This document shows positions 21,201 to 31,380 of a DNA stretch of 64,000 nt, in pieces; the first letter of the stretch is position 1; every line of letters begins with the position of its first letter. The notes beneath the pieces are model-generated. The model ran no database searches and had not been told where the DNA came from. It worked only from the letters and a program-made list of their open reading frames with translations. Origin of the DNA: Scilla litardierei (Eukaryota > Streptophyta > Magnoliopsida > Asparagales > Asparagaceae); assembly GCA_030789695.1 (NCBI GenBank), contig CM061139.1:199427641-199491640 (forward strand). Direction: 5' to 3'. Made by a program: the position numbers and the translations under genes.

Positions 21201-22684
21201 TAGGGGGAGGGATGATGGGTTTATAAAATAAACAGGGTGGTTGAGATGGGTAGCTGAGAGAGTTAGAGAGGGTTAGCTGGGGATGTTAGCTGAGTGTGTG
21301 TGTGTTAGATGGGTAGCTGCGGGTTAGGTAAAAATTAGGGTTAAGTAAAAGTTAAAATGAAATTAGTAAGTTAAAATCCCATTAGTAAAAGCAATTAGTA
21401 AAACACAAAAACGAAATTACGAAAATGCCCCTACTAGTAAACGTGTCCGAAAAATTACGAAAACATACACACGGGATCGTATCGTCACGAGGATCGTGAA
21501 TACGAAGACCGTTCCAGGGTTTGAGCTACGGAGATACTAGTTTTTGGCCAAAACGTTTAGAAAGCGGGTTTGCGGGTTCTCTATTGAAATGATATCAGAA
21601 AATTACGAAATTAATGTGGGAAGCCCCAAATGATCATAGGATACTACTGCAGAAGTTTGAAAACGTTTTGAAAACGTTTGAATAGAAAATAAATTCAATG
21701 ACCCAAAACTGCAATATCTGAAAACGAATTTTTATCAGATCTTTTAAAGGTATTTGATGAAATCCGATCTTATTAAAATACTCCATAACTAGTCTGGTAC
21801 TCCAAAATATTTTTATAGGAAATTTTTGAAATCAGTTTAAGACTCCTAACAAACCATTATAAAATACAATTAAAAATTGAATTTTCTTTAAATACTTAAT
21901 TTGAAAGTATTGGAAAAATACAGGCCGTTACATAGACGTACCTTTGCAATCCTTGAAAGAGGAAGCTTATCTGATTATTCAGACACAGGAGGCCACATCC
22001 CATCAATTCCAGGAGAATTTCCTTGCTCGGAGTCGGCAGATTCAAAATTCCATTGAAAATCTTAATTTGATTGTCGCCTTCTTAGACGAAAATAATTATT
22101 TTAGAATTCAACTTCAAGAATCTAATACGAATTTATCTTCTATTGCAGGTATATCGAGCGAGCCATGTCACGTTGATGACACGAAAAATAATATCTACAT
22201 GGCAGAAAATGTGTGCGAAAGAGAGGATGAACTAGCAATTTTGGATGAACGAGAGGAGGAGACAGCTAGGGAAAAGGGTTTTGAGATTATCGCCATGGAG
22301 TCAGAACCATACCCTCCTCTAGTTTTGTCCCAAAATCATTTACCCCTCTCTCCAGTGATCGAGCATCGTACAGAGAGTAGTGCAAATCTTTCAGGGAGTA
22401 GTCGTCAACTTGCTTTAATTTCTTTCACTTATTTTGATGACTATATTTGGAATATTTTTATTGCGAAGAATCTTAAATTAATTTGGACTGACATAACTCG
22501 TCTCTCGCAGGACATTGACAAACAGCTTATAGAGATGCTTGGAGTTGTGTTGCTGGGGTCCAAATTAGTTTCTGGAGGAAGAATAATCGCCGAGGGGCGC
22601 AAAGAGCAAATTGAACAACTTCTTCCACCATCAAAGATTCGGGATCCTTCATTTGATCACGGTGTGTTCTTTCCAGTAGTGTAG
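18211..22684 (+). pseudogene. Gypsy gag-like gene, split by a solo-LTR insertion
   Basis: The frame opens at the ATG at 18211, runs 125 codons to 18585, and resumes in the same phase at 21938, ending with a stop at 22682-22684. Without the 3,347-bp insert and one copy of its 5-bp target duplication it would be 373 codons. Residues 45-80 (FFQAWRRFTDIV, GFTNEELMASFLDGL) match the style of retrotransposon gag of the Athila kind, which packages element RNA. The middle is acidic (EETVEETSESDS) and the C-terminal half is unrecognised. No zinc knuckle and no pol follow. The insertion makes this copy unable to give full-length protein. Confidence 0.75.
18586..21932. mobile_element. Solo-LTR-like insertion of 3,347 bp inside the Gypsy gag
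   Basis: It starts TGTCACGCCCCG and ends GGCCGTTACA. It is flanked by TAGAC on both sides (18581-18585, 21933-21937) and interrupts the gag frame without loss of bases. TG...CA ends with a 5-bp duplication are LTR-retrotransposon marks. There is no primer site, gag or pol, so a long solo LTR is the simplest reading; a large non-coding element cannot be excluded. 20600-21150 is GC-rich and gives low-complexity Arg/Pro/Ser-rich frames that I do not call as genes. A related start (TGTAACGCCCCGCTCCC) occurs at 37319. Confidence 0.8.
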
Positions 22685-22759
22685 TTTTTATATGCTTTCT
22701 AGGTTGCTTGCTTGAATAAACTCGTACCTCTTCCGACATTGAGGACAATGTCCATCTTT

Positions 22760-22773
22760 AGTTGGGGGGTGTG
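22760..22773 (+). other. Internal polypurine-like tract, copy 2
   Basis: AGTTGGGGGGTGTG, 76 bp after the gag stop and about 0.94 kb before the true polypurine tract (about 23702-23714). Confidence 0.55.
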
Positions 22774-23714
22774 TATGAGACCTTAGGATTTTTTTGAGAA
22801 GAATAAATCACCAAATCTCATCTTTTAAAACTCCTTCATATGCCTCTAATGCGGATGATTATACATTAATTGTGTTCTAAAAATTGTTTATGGCTTGATT
22901 AATTATTTTTCCTTCATCGAATTGCCGTTAATATGCTATTCATGAAAATTTTCAATTTCCATGATTAATATCTCGAAATAGTTTGAATTGATTTCATGCA
23001 TGCTAATGTGATAGAAAAAGCTTAAGTATACACGATCTTTAAGAATAGTTTTCAAGTTGAATAGGAATTTGGCCATGGTCGTTAATGTTTATGTTTAAAA
23101 AAAATGGGTGTTGAGTTGCTTACAAAGAAAGAAAAAAAAAGAGAATGAAATGAATGAAAAATGAATGATGAAAAATGAATGAATATGTATGTCACTAATA
23201 AATAACTTGGTTGGCTCGAGTAGTACAGTCCGAGGGGTCCTTCTTGGCCTAATGCCCTATTATCGTCTGATTTGGGAGCCATTGACCGGAAACTCACTCA
23301 TTTGATGGAGCGATCCAAGTTATACTTTTTTCTGCGAATGTTGCTTGATGCGCGTTACGCGGAACGAATAAAAGAAAAGAAATAGTGAATATACTAAGCA
23401 ACTTCAATACCCATGTCTTGAATAATTCTTTTTGATAGGCCAATTCCTTGGAAACACGAAAACTAGAGAAAAACGACGTGTTATACTTTCGCTTGCGCAA
23501 AACGATGCTTGCACGTTATTTATTCATACTAAATTAGAGAAAATATCATGTGATTGATTGTGTTCATGGATGTGTATATTGATGGTCAAGATCATGTTGG
23601 AATACGTATTATTGAGCTATACCATAAGCAATTCTAAAGAACTTATTGTTTTATTGATCGTCCGTATTTATCGCTATTTTTGCTAGAGACTAGCAAATCG
23701 CTAGTTGGGGGGTG

Positions 23715-25662
23715 TGATTCGGGTTCAATATTACATATTTAACCCCACATTTAGCCCTATTTTGTGCTCATGCGATGCTACATTTATCTCTAATTCATAC
23801 GTATTTTCTACACATTTATTTATTAGAGAAAACACACTATTTGAGCACAAAACAGCATTTAACGACACATTTCTGCACTTTTTATATTTTTCCTAGCACC
23901 GTCTCGATCTCACGATTCCAACGAATATTTATTTGTATTTTTCTGAGATCTGTGCTAATTACTGTGTATTTTTGAATGTAGAATACATTTTAAATGAAGA
24001 AATACGCAGGAAATACGTCAGAAATACGAATGTACGGTCGCCGTACCGTATGTACACCCACGTGGCACGCATCCGCAGCATCTCCGCTCAATCCAACGAT
24101 CCTCAGCAATCATCAACGCGGCTTAATCGTATCCGTTGGATTTCGATCCAACGGTTTTCACCAAACCCGAAGGCGGAGTAAATTCGAACGGACGCGAGTT
24201 TCGTCGTGCCACGTGGCCGAACCGGAGTCAATCCCGCATTGGCATCAACGGACTGGATCGTGTGAAGGCGAAGCGAGCGGAGAATTTATGGGCTGACGTG
24301 GCGCAATTTCGTGCGCAAGATGCTAATCCGACGATCCACGAGCGCAGAAGAAATCGCGAGACGGAGGCGGCTACGTGGCGCGATCTGCGTCGTTCCTCTT
24401 CGATCGAACGGTGTGGAATCTCCCCGCAAAGTGAAAGCGCAGCGAAATTTCTTCGCGCGACGTGGCCACCTCTGAGCCATCCGATGGGGATCTAACGGAG
24501 GAAAGTGAAGGCGAGGCGGATTTGAAGCGGATGCGGGCGAATTCGCGATTTAAACCTGCGAAGCTGGACACGTGTCGACACCATAACGAATCCCGCTTGG
24601 ATGAGCGGCCGTGGTTTGATCCGCTCCAGATCAACGGCGGGGATGAGTTCGGGTGCGGGTTTTGCAAACCCAATAAGCTTTTAAAACCCGCAATCTTATT
24701 ATATAAGCGTATTTAGGGTTTTTTGAGCGTATTCAAGCAGTTTGGGGGCGTATTTTGGGCGTATTGGAGGCTCTAGAAGCCGTATTTCCCCTCTGAAAAA
24801 TTCTGTAAAATTCCAGAGGCTATTTTCTTATTTCCAGAGAGTTTTGATGTATTTTCAAGGATGTTTGGTGATGAATTCTTAACTTAAACTCCTTATTTGA
24901 TGCTTTTTCTTCCGTATTTTGATATAATCTTAACGTATTTTGCTATGAAACTTGTTTATTTTCGCATGATGTGTAGCTAAATCTCTGTTGTGCATGGTAT
25001 GGAGTAGTTAGGGGATATTATTCGTGTTTATTTGGTTGAACTTCCTTGTGCTAAATCGTTTAACGTCGCTAAAATTGTAATCGTTGTTCGTAAATCGACT
25101 TTTTTAGATTCCAAAAGAATTAATTTAGTTGATGATCGCCCCAAAAGGGCGAGCTTTGATCTCCCCAAAAGGGAGTTTCATACCGTAGTTTTGATCTCTC
25201 CAAAAGAGAGTTTCATATCGTATTATAGCTTTAGCGACGATCGTTTTGAATATCGTGTTTGAACCCCCAAAAGGGCATCTTCCGATGAATTGCTCCCAAA
25301 AGGAGAATTCATTGAGTTATATTGGGTATTTTCCGATGAATTGCTCCCAAAAGGAGAATTCATTGCGTTATACCTATCAACCAAATTAATACGAATCGTT
25401 GACCCTAGCGAACCCACACCATGTGCAAACTCTTTATAAGTATTTTCTTACACGTATTTCTATGTTTATATTATTCACGTGTTCACATCACCATCACCGT
25501 CATCATTTGTAGAAGTGGTTAGTTCCTTTTCGTAGGATTTCTATTTGATTTGAATTGTGGTTGCAACAGATTTCTTCCCGTGGATTCGACACCTGGACTC
25601 CCAGGTTTTACTACTTGTACGGACTCTTGCACTTGAGAGAGAGCACCTTTTCGGTCCCACCA
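23715..25662 (+). repeat. Last Gypsy LTR (complete, 1,948 bp)
   Basis: It starts TGATTCGGG, ends CCCACCA, and is followed by the GGTGT duplication. It has the same TATA (24700-24706) and hairpin array (25108-25361) as the middle LTR. Confidence 0.9.
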
Positions 25663-26109
25663 GGTGTCATATGGAACGAGCAACCGGAGTCGAGCACCCA
25701 TCCCCCCTTCATCACCCCCTCCGTCGCACCAACTAGGACCCACTCATCCACCTCCTCGCCTTTGACGATTTTGGCGGTAGCATCTTCTTCTTATTGGCCT
25801 TTGGGCACTCCCTCGTCCAGTGTCCTCTTTCCTTGCAAAAGGCACATTGATCTCTCTCGATGTCTGTGCGCGGAGCTCTACTATTTTCCCTCGTCTCGGA
25901 TCTATGGTTCCATTTACGGCCTCCACCTCTTTCATTGCTCCGACCTCTAACCACGCTACGGACCCTTGGCCCCTCATCTTTGTTGAATATTGGTGTTTCA
26001 TACCTATGTTATTTTGATGATGATCACAACATTATGTTGTTGCTAATGATTCTCTTGTTTTAGTCTCTTAGTTACATTTCAAGAATATCTTTTTTGGAGA
26101 TATTCTTGA

Positions 26110-26460
26110 AATGGTCAACAGTCGTCTGAAAGGCGTAAGTGCGATTATTGCATCTCTCTGTTTTTCTCCATCTCATGCAGCAGTCGACTGATGAAGGATT
26201 TACAGTCGCCTGTCTATTTTACAGTCGACTGTATTCTTGTCATCAGTCGCCTGTATGCTTAATGGGAGAAAGAGTGCAACTCTCTGTTTTATTCCATCCC
26301 CTGCGGCAGTCGCCTGCTGAAGGTTTAACAAGCGTCTGTCATGTTTACAGTCGACTGTATTGACTTCATCAGTCGACTGTCTTGGCTCAGTTTATAGCCG
26401 TTGGGATTTTTCTAGCCGTTGAACAGTCGACTGTTATTTGTTCATCAGTCAACTGTCCGT
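26110..26460. repeat. CAGTCGACTG palindrome array in the solo LTR
   Basis: At least ten imperfect copies of CAGTCGACTG/CAGTCGCCTG spaced 15-60 bp apart, upstream of the TATA-like string of the LTR. Confidence 0.75.
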
Positions 26461-26826
26461 GCCGTTTCAGCCCAAAATCTAGCCGTTGCAGCTTTTTGTT
26501 TTTGGCTGTTTTCTTGGCTTTTGAGAGTTCCTATAGGGTTACTATATATATGAAAGGACTGAGTTCATTGGAACATCTTAGTGCTATTGCAAATCTTTAG
26601 AGATTGATTAAGCCACTCTCAAACTCTCTCATTTCCCTCTTAGAGCTCATTCTCTCCTTTATGCATTGAAGTCAAGCTCAAGGGAAATCATCCAAGTGCA
26701 TTTCTAGCAAATCTCATCACTTGGAGATCCTCTTCCATGCCTTGCATTCATTTATGAGTAAGTTCATCTCAAGGCATAGGTAAGAGTATTTGTTTTACTT
26801 TGTTATTTCATTGAAACCCTAGCTTT

Positions 26827-27075
26827 CTGTGTGAGAGCTAGTTACTTTCTGTGTGAGAGTATAACCTTCTGTGTGAGGTTTGGTTGAGTTCTCTACGTGT
26901 GAGAGTTTGAGTCTCTCTATGTGAGAGCAAAAGTCTTTCTGTGTGAAAGTAAGGATTTCTCTGTGTGAGAATCCTAAATCCTTTGTGTGAGAGTAAAGAT
27001 TTCTCTATGTGAGAATACAAATCCTCTGTGTGAGATATCTCTGTGTGAGATTGTATTCACTTCTCTGTGTGAGAT
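26827..27075. repeat. Minisatellite TCTGTGTGAGAGT
   Basis: About a dozen degenerate units built on YTCTGTGTGAGA, separated by short variable spacers, in the transcribed part of the solo LTR. Confidence 0.75.
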
Positions 27076-27954
27076 TTATAGTGGATATTGGTGTGGCTGG
27101 ACGTACCCAAGTTTGGAGAACCAGGGTAATTCTTGTGTTTGCGTTTGGATTGATTGTGTTGATTAATTCCTCTTACACTTATTATTCCGCATTTGCAAGT
27201 TTAATTTTAATTGCACAATTTATTGCCATTACTCTATTCACCCCCCACCTCTAGAGTGTTTGTTGTTAGTATCGCAAGGTAGACGGTCCTTACAATTTTC
27301 TCATCATCATTCTTTCTAAATTCATTGCTAGTAAGAGCGTTAGAAACTTCATTGAAGGTGATAGATTCTTTACCATAGGTTAAGATCGAAACGATGTGCT
27401 CATAGTCTTTATGCAGTGAGTTGAGGAGAATCATCGCCTTGTCCTCATCTTCCACCTTGACATCGATGTTTCTCAAATCTGTGAGGAGTTTGTTGTAATA
27501 GTCGAGGTGTTCTTCACCTGAAACTCCTTCCTCCATCTTGAGGCCAAAAAGCTTCTTCTTTAGGTGTAGGCGATTCTGAATGCTCTTCTTCATGTACTTC
27601 TCACCAAGCGCATCCCATAACGCTTTCGCGTTCGTCTCCTCCAAGAAAGGTTACTTCTTTTCCTTTGTCAAGTAGAGCCGAATCGTGCCGCAATCGGTCT
27701 GGTTCATTATCTTCCACTCTGCATCCTACGTCGCATTCGGCCTCTCATCTAGTACTTGATCTTGACCAAGTTGGTTCAAGATGTCAAGTACTTCGCATCT
27801 CCACAAGCCGAAGTTGATACGTCCGTCGAACTTCTCAATTTTGAACATCATACTGGATACGATAGTTCGCGTCGTTGAAGATTGCGCCATTGGAGTAGAA
27901 GGATTGTCGTCGCCACTTTTGCTCATCTTCTTCGTCTAGATCTTCGTCGCCAAA

Positions 27955-27966
27955 GCTCTGATACCA
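27955..27966 (-). other. Primer-binding site, initiator-Met type
   Basis: The reverse complement is TGGTATCAGAGC, adjacent to the 5' LTR of the outer Copia element. This is the canonical plant Copia primer site. Confidence 0.8.
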
Positions 27967-27968
27967 AT

Positions 27969-28315
27969 TGTTGTGCGTCAAGCGGAAGCAATCAAATCGA
28001 CGAAGTATCTAGCAAGAAGAACAAATAGAGAGAAAACATACAAAAGATGTAGGTCGCCTTAACGACCAAGGGACCAATTCTATTGATTTCAGTTAGGAGA
28101 TACAAATGACACTCAACTACTCCTAAGAAATCCTCACAATTGGCTCTCTCAAAGATGGCTCTCAATGATCCTATGGAACTTCCAATAGGACCTCATACAA
28201 GTTTCCCCAATGCTTTAATAGAAGCTTAATTAGTTTCCCAATGTTTCGATGATAACAACCAAAGCCCTTGCCCTCCTTTTATAGGGATGAAGGGGGAGGG
28301 CGTGGTGCACCAACA
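27969..28315 (-). repeat. 5' LTR of the outer Copia element
   Basis: 347 bp, TG...CA on the plus strand, homologous to 12898-13256, next to the primer site. Confidence 0.8.
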
Positions 28316-28439
28316 GATTTTAATTATTTATAATTTCTTTTCAAAGTTTGTGTATTCCTTGCAACACAGATTTTAAGACCTGAAAACACACAAACATTAG
28401 TGAGAATCCAAAGCCCTCAAAACCCAAGGGTTCATCTGC

Positions 28440-29845
28440 AACGTTCATCCATAAAGGTTAGGTCAAGGCCAAAGATCTGGTTGAAAAGCGCAGTCAATGA
28501 ATAGCCATTTGGTCCACATCAAAGTCTTAAATCCCTTATAAACTAATGGATGTAAATAAATAGTGTCCCTCCATTGAAATATGTTGGAATGTATGTATGC
28601 CCAATCCATGTAATGTAGGTGCTTTAAATGGTATGAGAACTCAAGTATACTTGCTAATACATACCTTACACAGCATATCGTAAAGTTAAAAGAGATCACA
28701 TGTTCTATGATATCCTCCAAGAGCCTTCAATTACCATCTTGCACCCCCAGTCCAGCTAAAGCACCAATAGAAATCAGACTCTTCTTCAAGTCTGGCTCGT
28801 GACGTACATCTGTAAGTGTTGAGATGACTCCATCATGCATTTTGATCCTCACTTCTCCAACTCACATTGTCTTGCAAGCCATATTGTTCCCCATTAATAC
28901 GTTACCGACTTCTCTAGAACAATACGAACTTAACCATCTTCTGTGCAACGTCATGTGGAAGGAGCATCCCGAATCCAAAAGCCATGAGATCCCAAGATCT
29001 CCAAATACTGTCGCCATCAGAATCTTATCGTCATCGTTTTCCTTACTACTAATTCCTACTGAAGCAGAACCAGAAGCATCTTTCTTTCCCTTTCCATTCT
29101 TCTTTAGCTTAGGGCAGTCTCTTCTCCAGTGTCCCAACTCTTTACACAAGTGACATCTATCCTTGCACCCTCGTGAATTTACATCTCGAATGAACAATGT
29201 CCTTCCTAGAACCATGGCCGCCTCTGGAGTCCTGATGTTCCCTGACAAAAGTGCATCCCCTTGATCACTATTCTCTCGACCAGTCATTTTGACACGAAAA
29301 ATTTAAGAGTGTATTGCGGATTCAACCTCCTCAGGAGATAGTGTTTCACGTCTATATACCATGGACCTAACTTATGGGTCGAAATCATCTGACTGAGAAC
29401 ATAACAATATCATTGTCAATTGCTCGTCCTCAATGTTCATCCTCATTTTCTGTAAGTCAGATACAATCTTTGCGGAAGCATCAATGTAGTCCTTAACATG
29501 GGTGCCATCTCCCATCTTCAGTACATATAATTGTTGCATCAAATACAACATGCTCGTCAGATTTTTCTTTGCATAAAGTACCTCCCGCTTCTTCCAAAGA
29601 TTCTCTGTAGTAGCATCCTCAGATACCTTCCTCAGTACTTCATTTGAAAGTGATAACTATAATACAATTCAATACCTTTCTCTCCATCTCTGATTTTTGA
29701 TCCTCCATGAAATCCTTATCAAGATTGTCTTTCTCAAAGAGAAGCCATTTCTCATAAGAAAAGCCTTCATCTTTAATCTCCAAAGACTGAAGTCATTTCT
29801 CCCAATGACTTGTCCGTCTTGAACGATATGTAGAAGACGTCATCT
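28440..29845 (-). pseudogene. Second Copia remnant: gag and protease
   Basis: The minus strand opens near 29845 with MTSSTYRS. Pieces of UBN2-type gag follow, broken by stops and frameshifts (LWKKREVLYAKKNLTS, YVLKMGDGTHVKDYI, SPEEVESAI). Next come a zinc knuckle CHLCKELGHWRRDCPK (about 29118-29165), the protease motif WLLDSGCSFHM, and a gag-pre-integrase stretch resembling [15 protein letters not shown] near 28760. Left of about 28730 no pol homology is recognisable. It is a decayed, non-functional gene. Confidence 0.75.
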
Positions 29846-30025
29846 TGACTTTCTACGTTTCCCTCACCAATGCTTTGATACTATTTGTTGGGTAAATAAA
29901 TAACCGACACGCTATCATCAACACTAATGTGTGCACATCTGCACAGCAGAAAATCAATAATAGCGAATCGCATACTTTAATCAAACAAAGTTAACATCTT
30001 GGAATGAATCATAAAAAGTACAACA

Positions 30026-30474
30026 TAGGGATGGCAGTAACGGCCCGGCCCGGCCGGCCCGGCCCGCCCGGCCCGACCCGGTTTTGACCCGGCCCGCAGC
30101 CGGGTCGGGGCAAGCTTGGGCATTGTATGCGCTCGTTCTAAAAACCCTTACTATTTTGATGCAGACCAAGCGGTTAGCGAATAACCCATAACTCATACTC
30201 TATCCCACTGTTCTCCCAATTGGGCCAATTCCCAATTCCAAATTACCAAATAAATCAAAATTCTCCCAATTCACAAATAAATTTTTTATTTGGGATTCAT
30301 ATGGATGGTAGTAATGACCTGACCCGACCCGGCCCGACCCGGTTTTGGTAAGAAAGTACCCGACCCGCCCCGGCCCGCGACCCGACCCGCCCCGACCCAC
30401 CCCGGCCTGTAGATGGGTCGGGGCAAGCTTGAGTAGTTACATACACGCCCCGACCCGCAATATTGACATTCCTA
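30026..30474. mobile_element. hAT-like non-autonomous element inside the LTR
   Basis: 449 bp. The ends TAGGGATGGCA and (inverted) TAGGAATGTCA are flanked by GTACAACA (30018-30025) and GTACAACT (30475-30482), a 7-of-8 match to an 8-bp target duplication as made by hAT transposases. The interior has two diverged blocks rich in CCCGACCCG and CGGCCCGGCCC, each finishing GTCGGGGCAAGCTTG. It is non-coding. Confidence 0.7.
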
Positions 30475-30929
30475 GTACAACTTTAACCACTACAGCACAA
30501 GAACAAGTCAATCACACAGAGACAATATTTATACTGGTTCGACCGGACTACGTCTAGTCTTCTGTTGTCATAGCTTCTACTAGATTAGATATGTTTACAG
30601 AAAGAGTTTACACATGCTCCCAAATCTCTTCCAAACAATATGTAGCCCTCTTCACAAAGTAATCCTAGCACTATAGCGATTACACGATCTCAAGCATACA
30701 AGAACAATGGAGAAAACCCAATCAGAAACCCAAAGAGAAGACTATCTCACCTCCTTGAGCTCTAGCCGTCGTTCTTCCTCTTTCACACACAAAAACCAAT
30801 GAATATTTGCTTAGCTCTTTGCGAAGAGGGCTTAGGAGAGGCTTAAATAGGGTTTAGGGGCCCTCTCTAATGATAACCATTTGATCTGACTTATTATCAA
30901 TCGAACGACCAAGATAGATTTCCGCCCAG

Positions 30930-31250
30930 TCTGAAATCGTAGTCGTCAGACGTCTGGCTCCATGCGGCCAAACGTCCGGTGCCATATTATGGGCTGTACC
31001 CTCGAACCGATCAGACGTCTTGCCCAAGTTCATCATACGTCTAAAAAAATATTGTGCATGGTGCTACAGTTTTTCGAGAGTTGGAGTTTTTTTATTCACA
31101 TGCTTTTAGTCGGCTGAAGGCAAATCTTCAGTCGTCAGGTTCTTCAACCAGACGTCTAGTCGTCCAACATTAAACGTCTGGATTTCTGTCTGATACTCTT
31201 CCTTTAGAGCGGCAAAACAATTGCGTCTGTTCCTATACAACCGGACGTCT
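30930..31250. repeat. AGACGTCT motif cluster
   Basis: Six or more versions of (C)AGACGTCTGG/AACGTCTGG, including CAGACGTCTGG, CAGACGTCTTG, CAGACGTCTAG and CGGACGTCTGG, in the LTR upstream of its TATA on the minus strand. Confidence 0.6.
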
Positions 31251-31380
31251 GGTGGCTGGTGGCTTTGTAAATTCTAGATTCGAGTTTGAAGCATAAACTT
31301 CGACACGTTCGGCGGCATGAGTGGCTTCTCCTTGTGATAGGTCATGATATTGAAGCAATATGTGCAAGGAGGTTTTCTGT

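Larger units (their letters stand above)
14260..25662 (+). mobile_element. Gypsy (Athila-like) compound: LTR-int-LTR-int-LTR
   Basis: Three LTRs in direct orientation (14260-14784 truncated, 16133-18080, 23715-25662) separate two internal regions. GGTGT flanks the whole unit, so the outer ends are original. 14781-18080 equals 22363-25662 at a constant offset of 7,582 bp with very few differences. The first LTR is joined to internal sequence at a shared GCAT (14781-14784). The primer site at 18087-18104 is a perfect 18-base complement of a tRNA-Asp 3' end. Only a gag-like frame is encoded; no protease, reverse transcriptase or integrase is visible. The element is therefore non-autonomous. Confidence 0.85.
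25981..27294. mobile_element. Solo LTR (SIRE/Maximus-like Copia type)
   Basis: A 1,314-bp TG...CA insertion in the Copia gag with near-matching flanks ATCTT (25976-25980) and ATTTT (27295-27299). It contains many CAGTCGACTG-type palindromes (26110-26460), a TATATATA string (26543) and a minisatellite of TCTGTGTGAGAGT units (26827-27075). The 3' end has the CACCCCCCACCTCTAGAGTG string seen near the ends of SIRE-like LTRs. It has no coding capacity. Confidence 0.7.
25663..27926 (-). pseudogene. Copia gag and start of protease (outer element), interrupted
   Basis: The minus-strand frame begins at 27926 (MSKSGDDNP). A gag domain of the UBN2 type follows (ALWDALGEKYMKK, LHLKKKLFGLKM, LLNSLHKDYEHIV) up to about 27300. 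After the solo-LTR insertion (25981-27294) the frame continues with a CCHC zinc knuckle CAFCKERGHWTRECP and the protease motif VLDSGCSFHM at 25663-25700, where the Gypsy compound cuts in. Two in-frame stops (near 27727 and 27645) show decay. Gag would bind and package the element RNA, and the DSG aspartate would be the protease catalytic residue. The gene is broken in at least four places. Confidence 0.8.
12898..28315 (-). mobile_element. Outer Copia element (host of nested insertions), defective
   Basis: A minus-strand Ty1-copia element. LTRs of about 350 bp lie at 12898-13256 and 27969-28315. A primer site (reverse complement TGGTATCAGAGC, 27955-27966) matches the initiator Met tRNA type. 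Gag and the start of protease are readable from 27926 to 25663, and protease resumes at 14259. Almost all of pol is missing: only about 1 kb separates protease from the 3' LTR. The Gypsy compound (14260-25662) and a solo LTR (25981-27294) interrupt it. I see no matching target duplication around it (ATAAG versus GATTT). Confidence 0.8.
29886..31380 (-). repeat. 5' LTR of the second Copia remnant (right end approximate)
   Basis: It starts TGTTGGGTAAATAAATAACC on plus, next to a decayed primer site (reverse complement ATAGTATCAAAGC). On minus it carries TATAAATA (30528-30535) in the context GGTTCGAACCAG-like, typical of SIRE-like LTRs, and several AGACGTCT palindromes (30930-31250). An hAT-like element (30026-30474) sits inside. 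The far end could not be fixed. Confidence 0.55.

Noticed and set aside
20470..21231. Overlapping Arg/Pro/Ala-rich frames on both strands
   Set aside because: They lie in the GC-rich core of the solo-LTR-like insert. Composition explains the openness; capture of a real first exon cannot be excluded but is not supported.
12893..28320. Target-site duplication around the outer Copia element
   Set aside because: The flanks read ATAAG and GATTT, which do not match; ends may have decayed or the LTRs may be from recombined copies.
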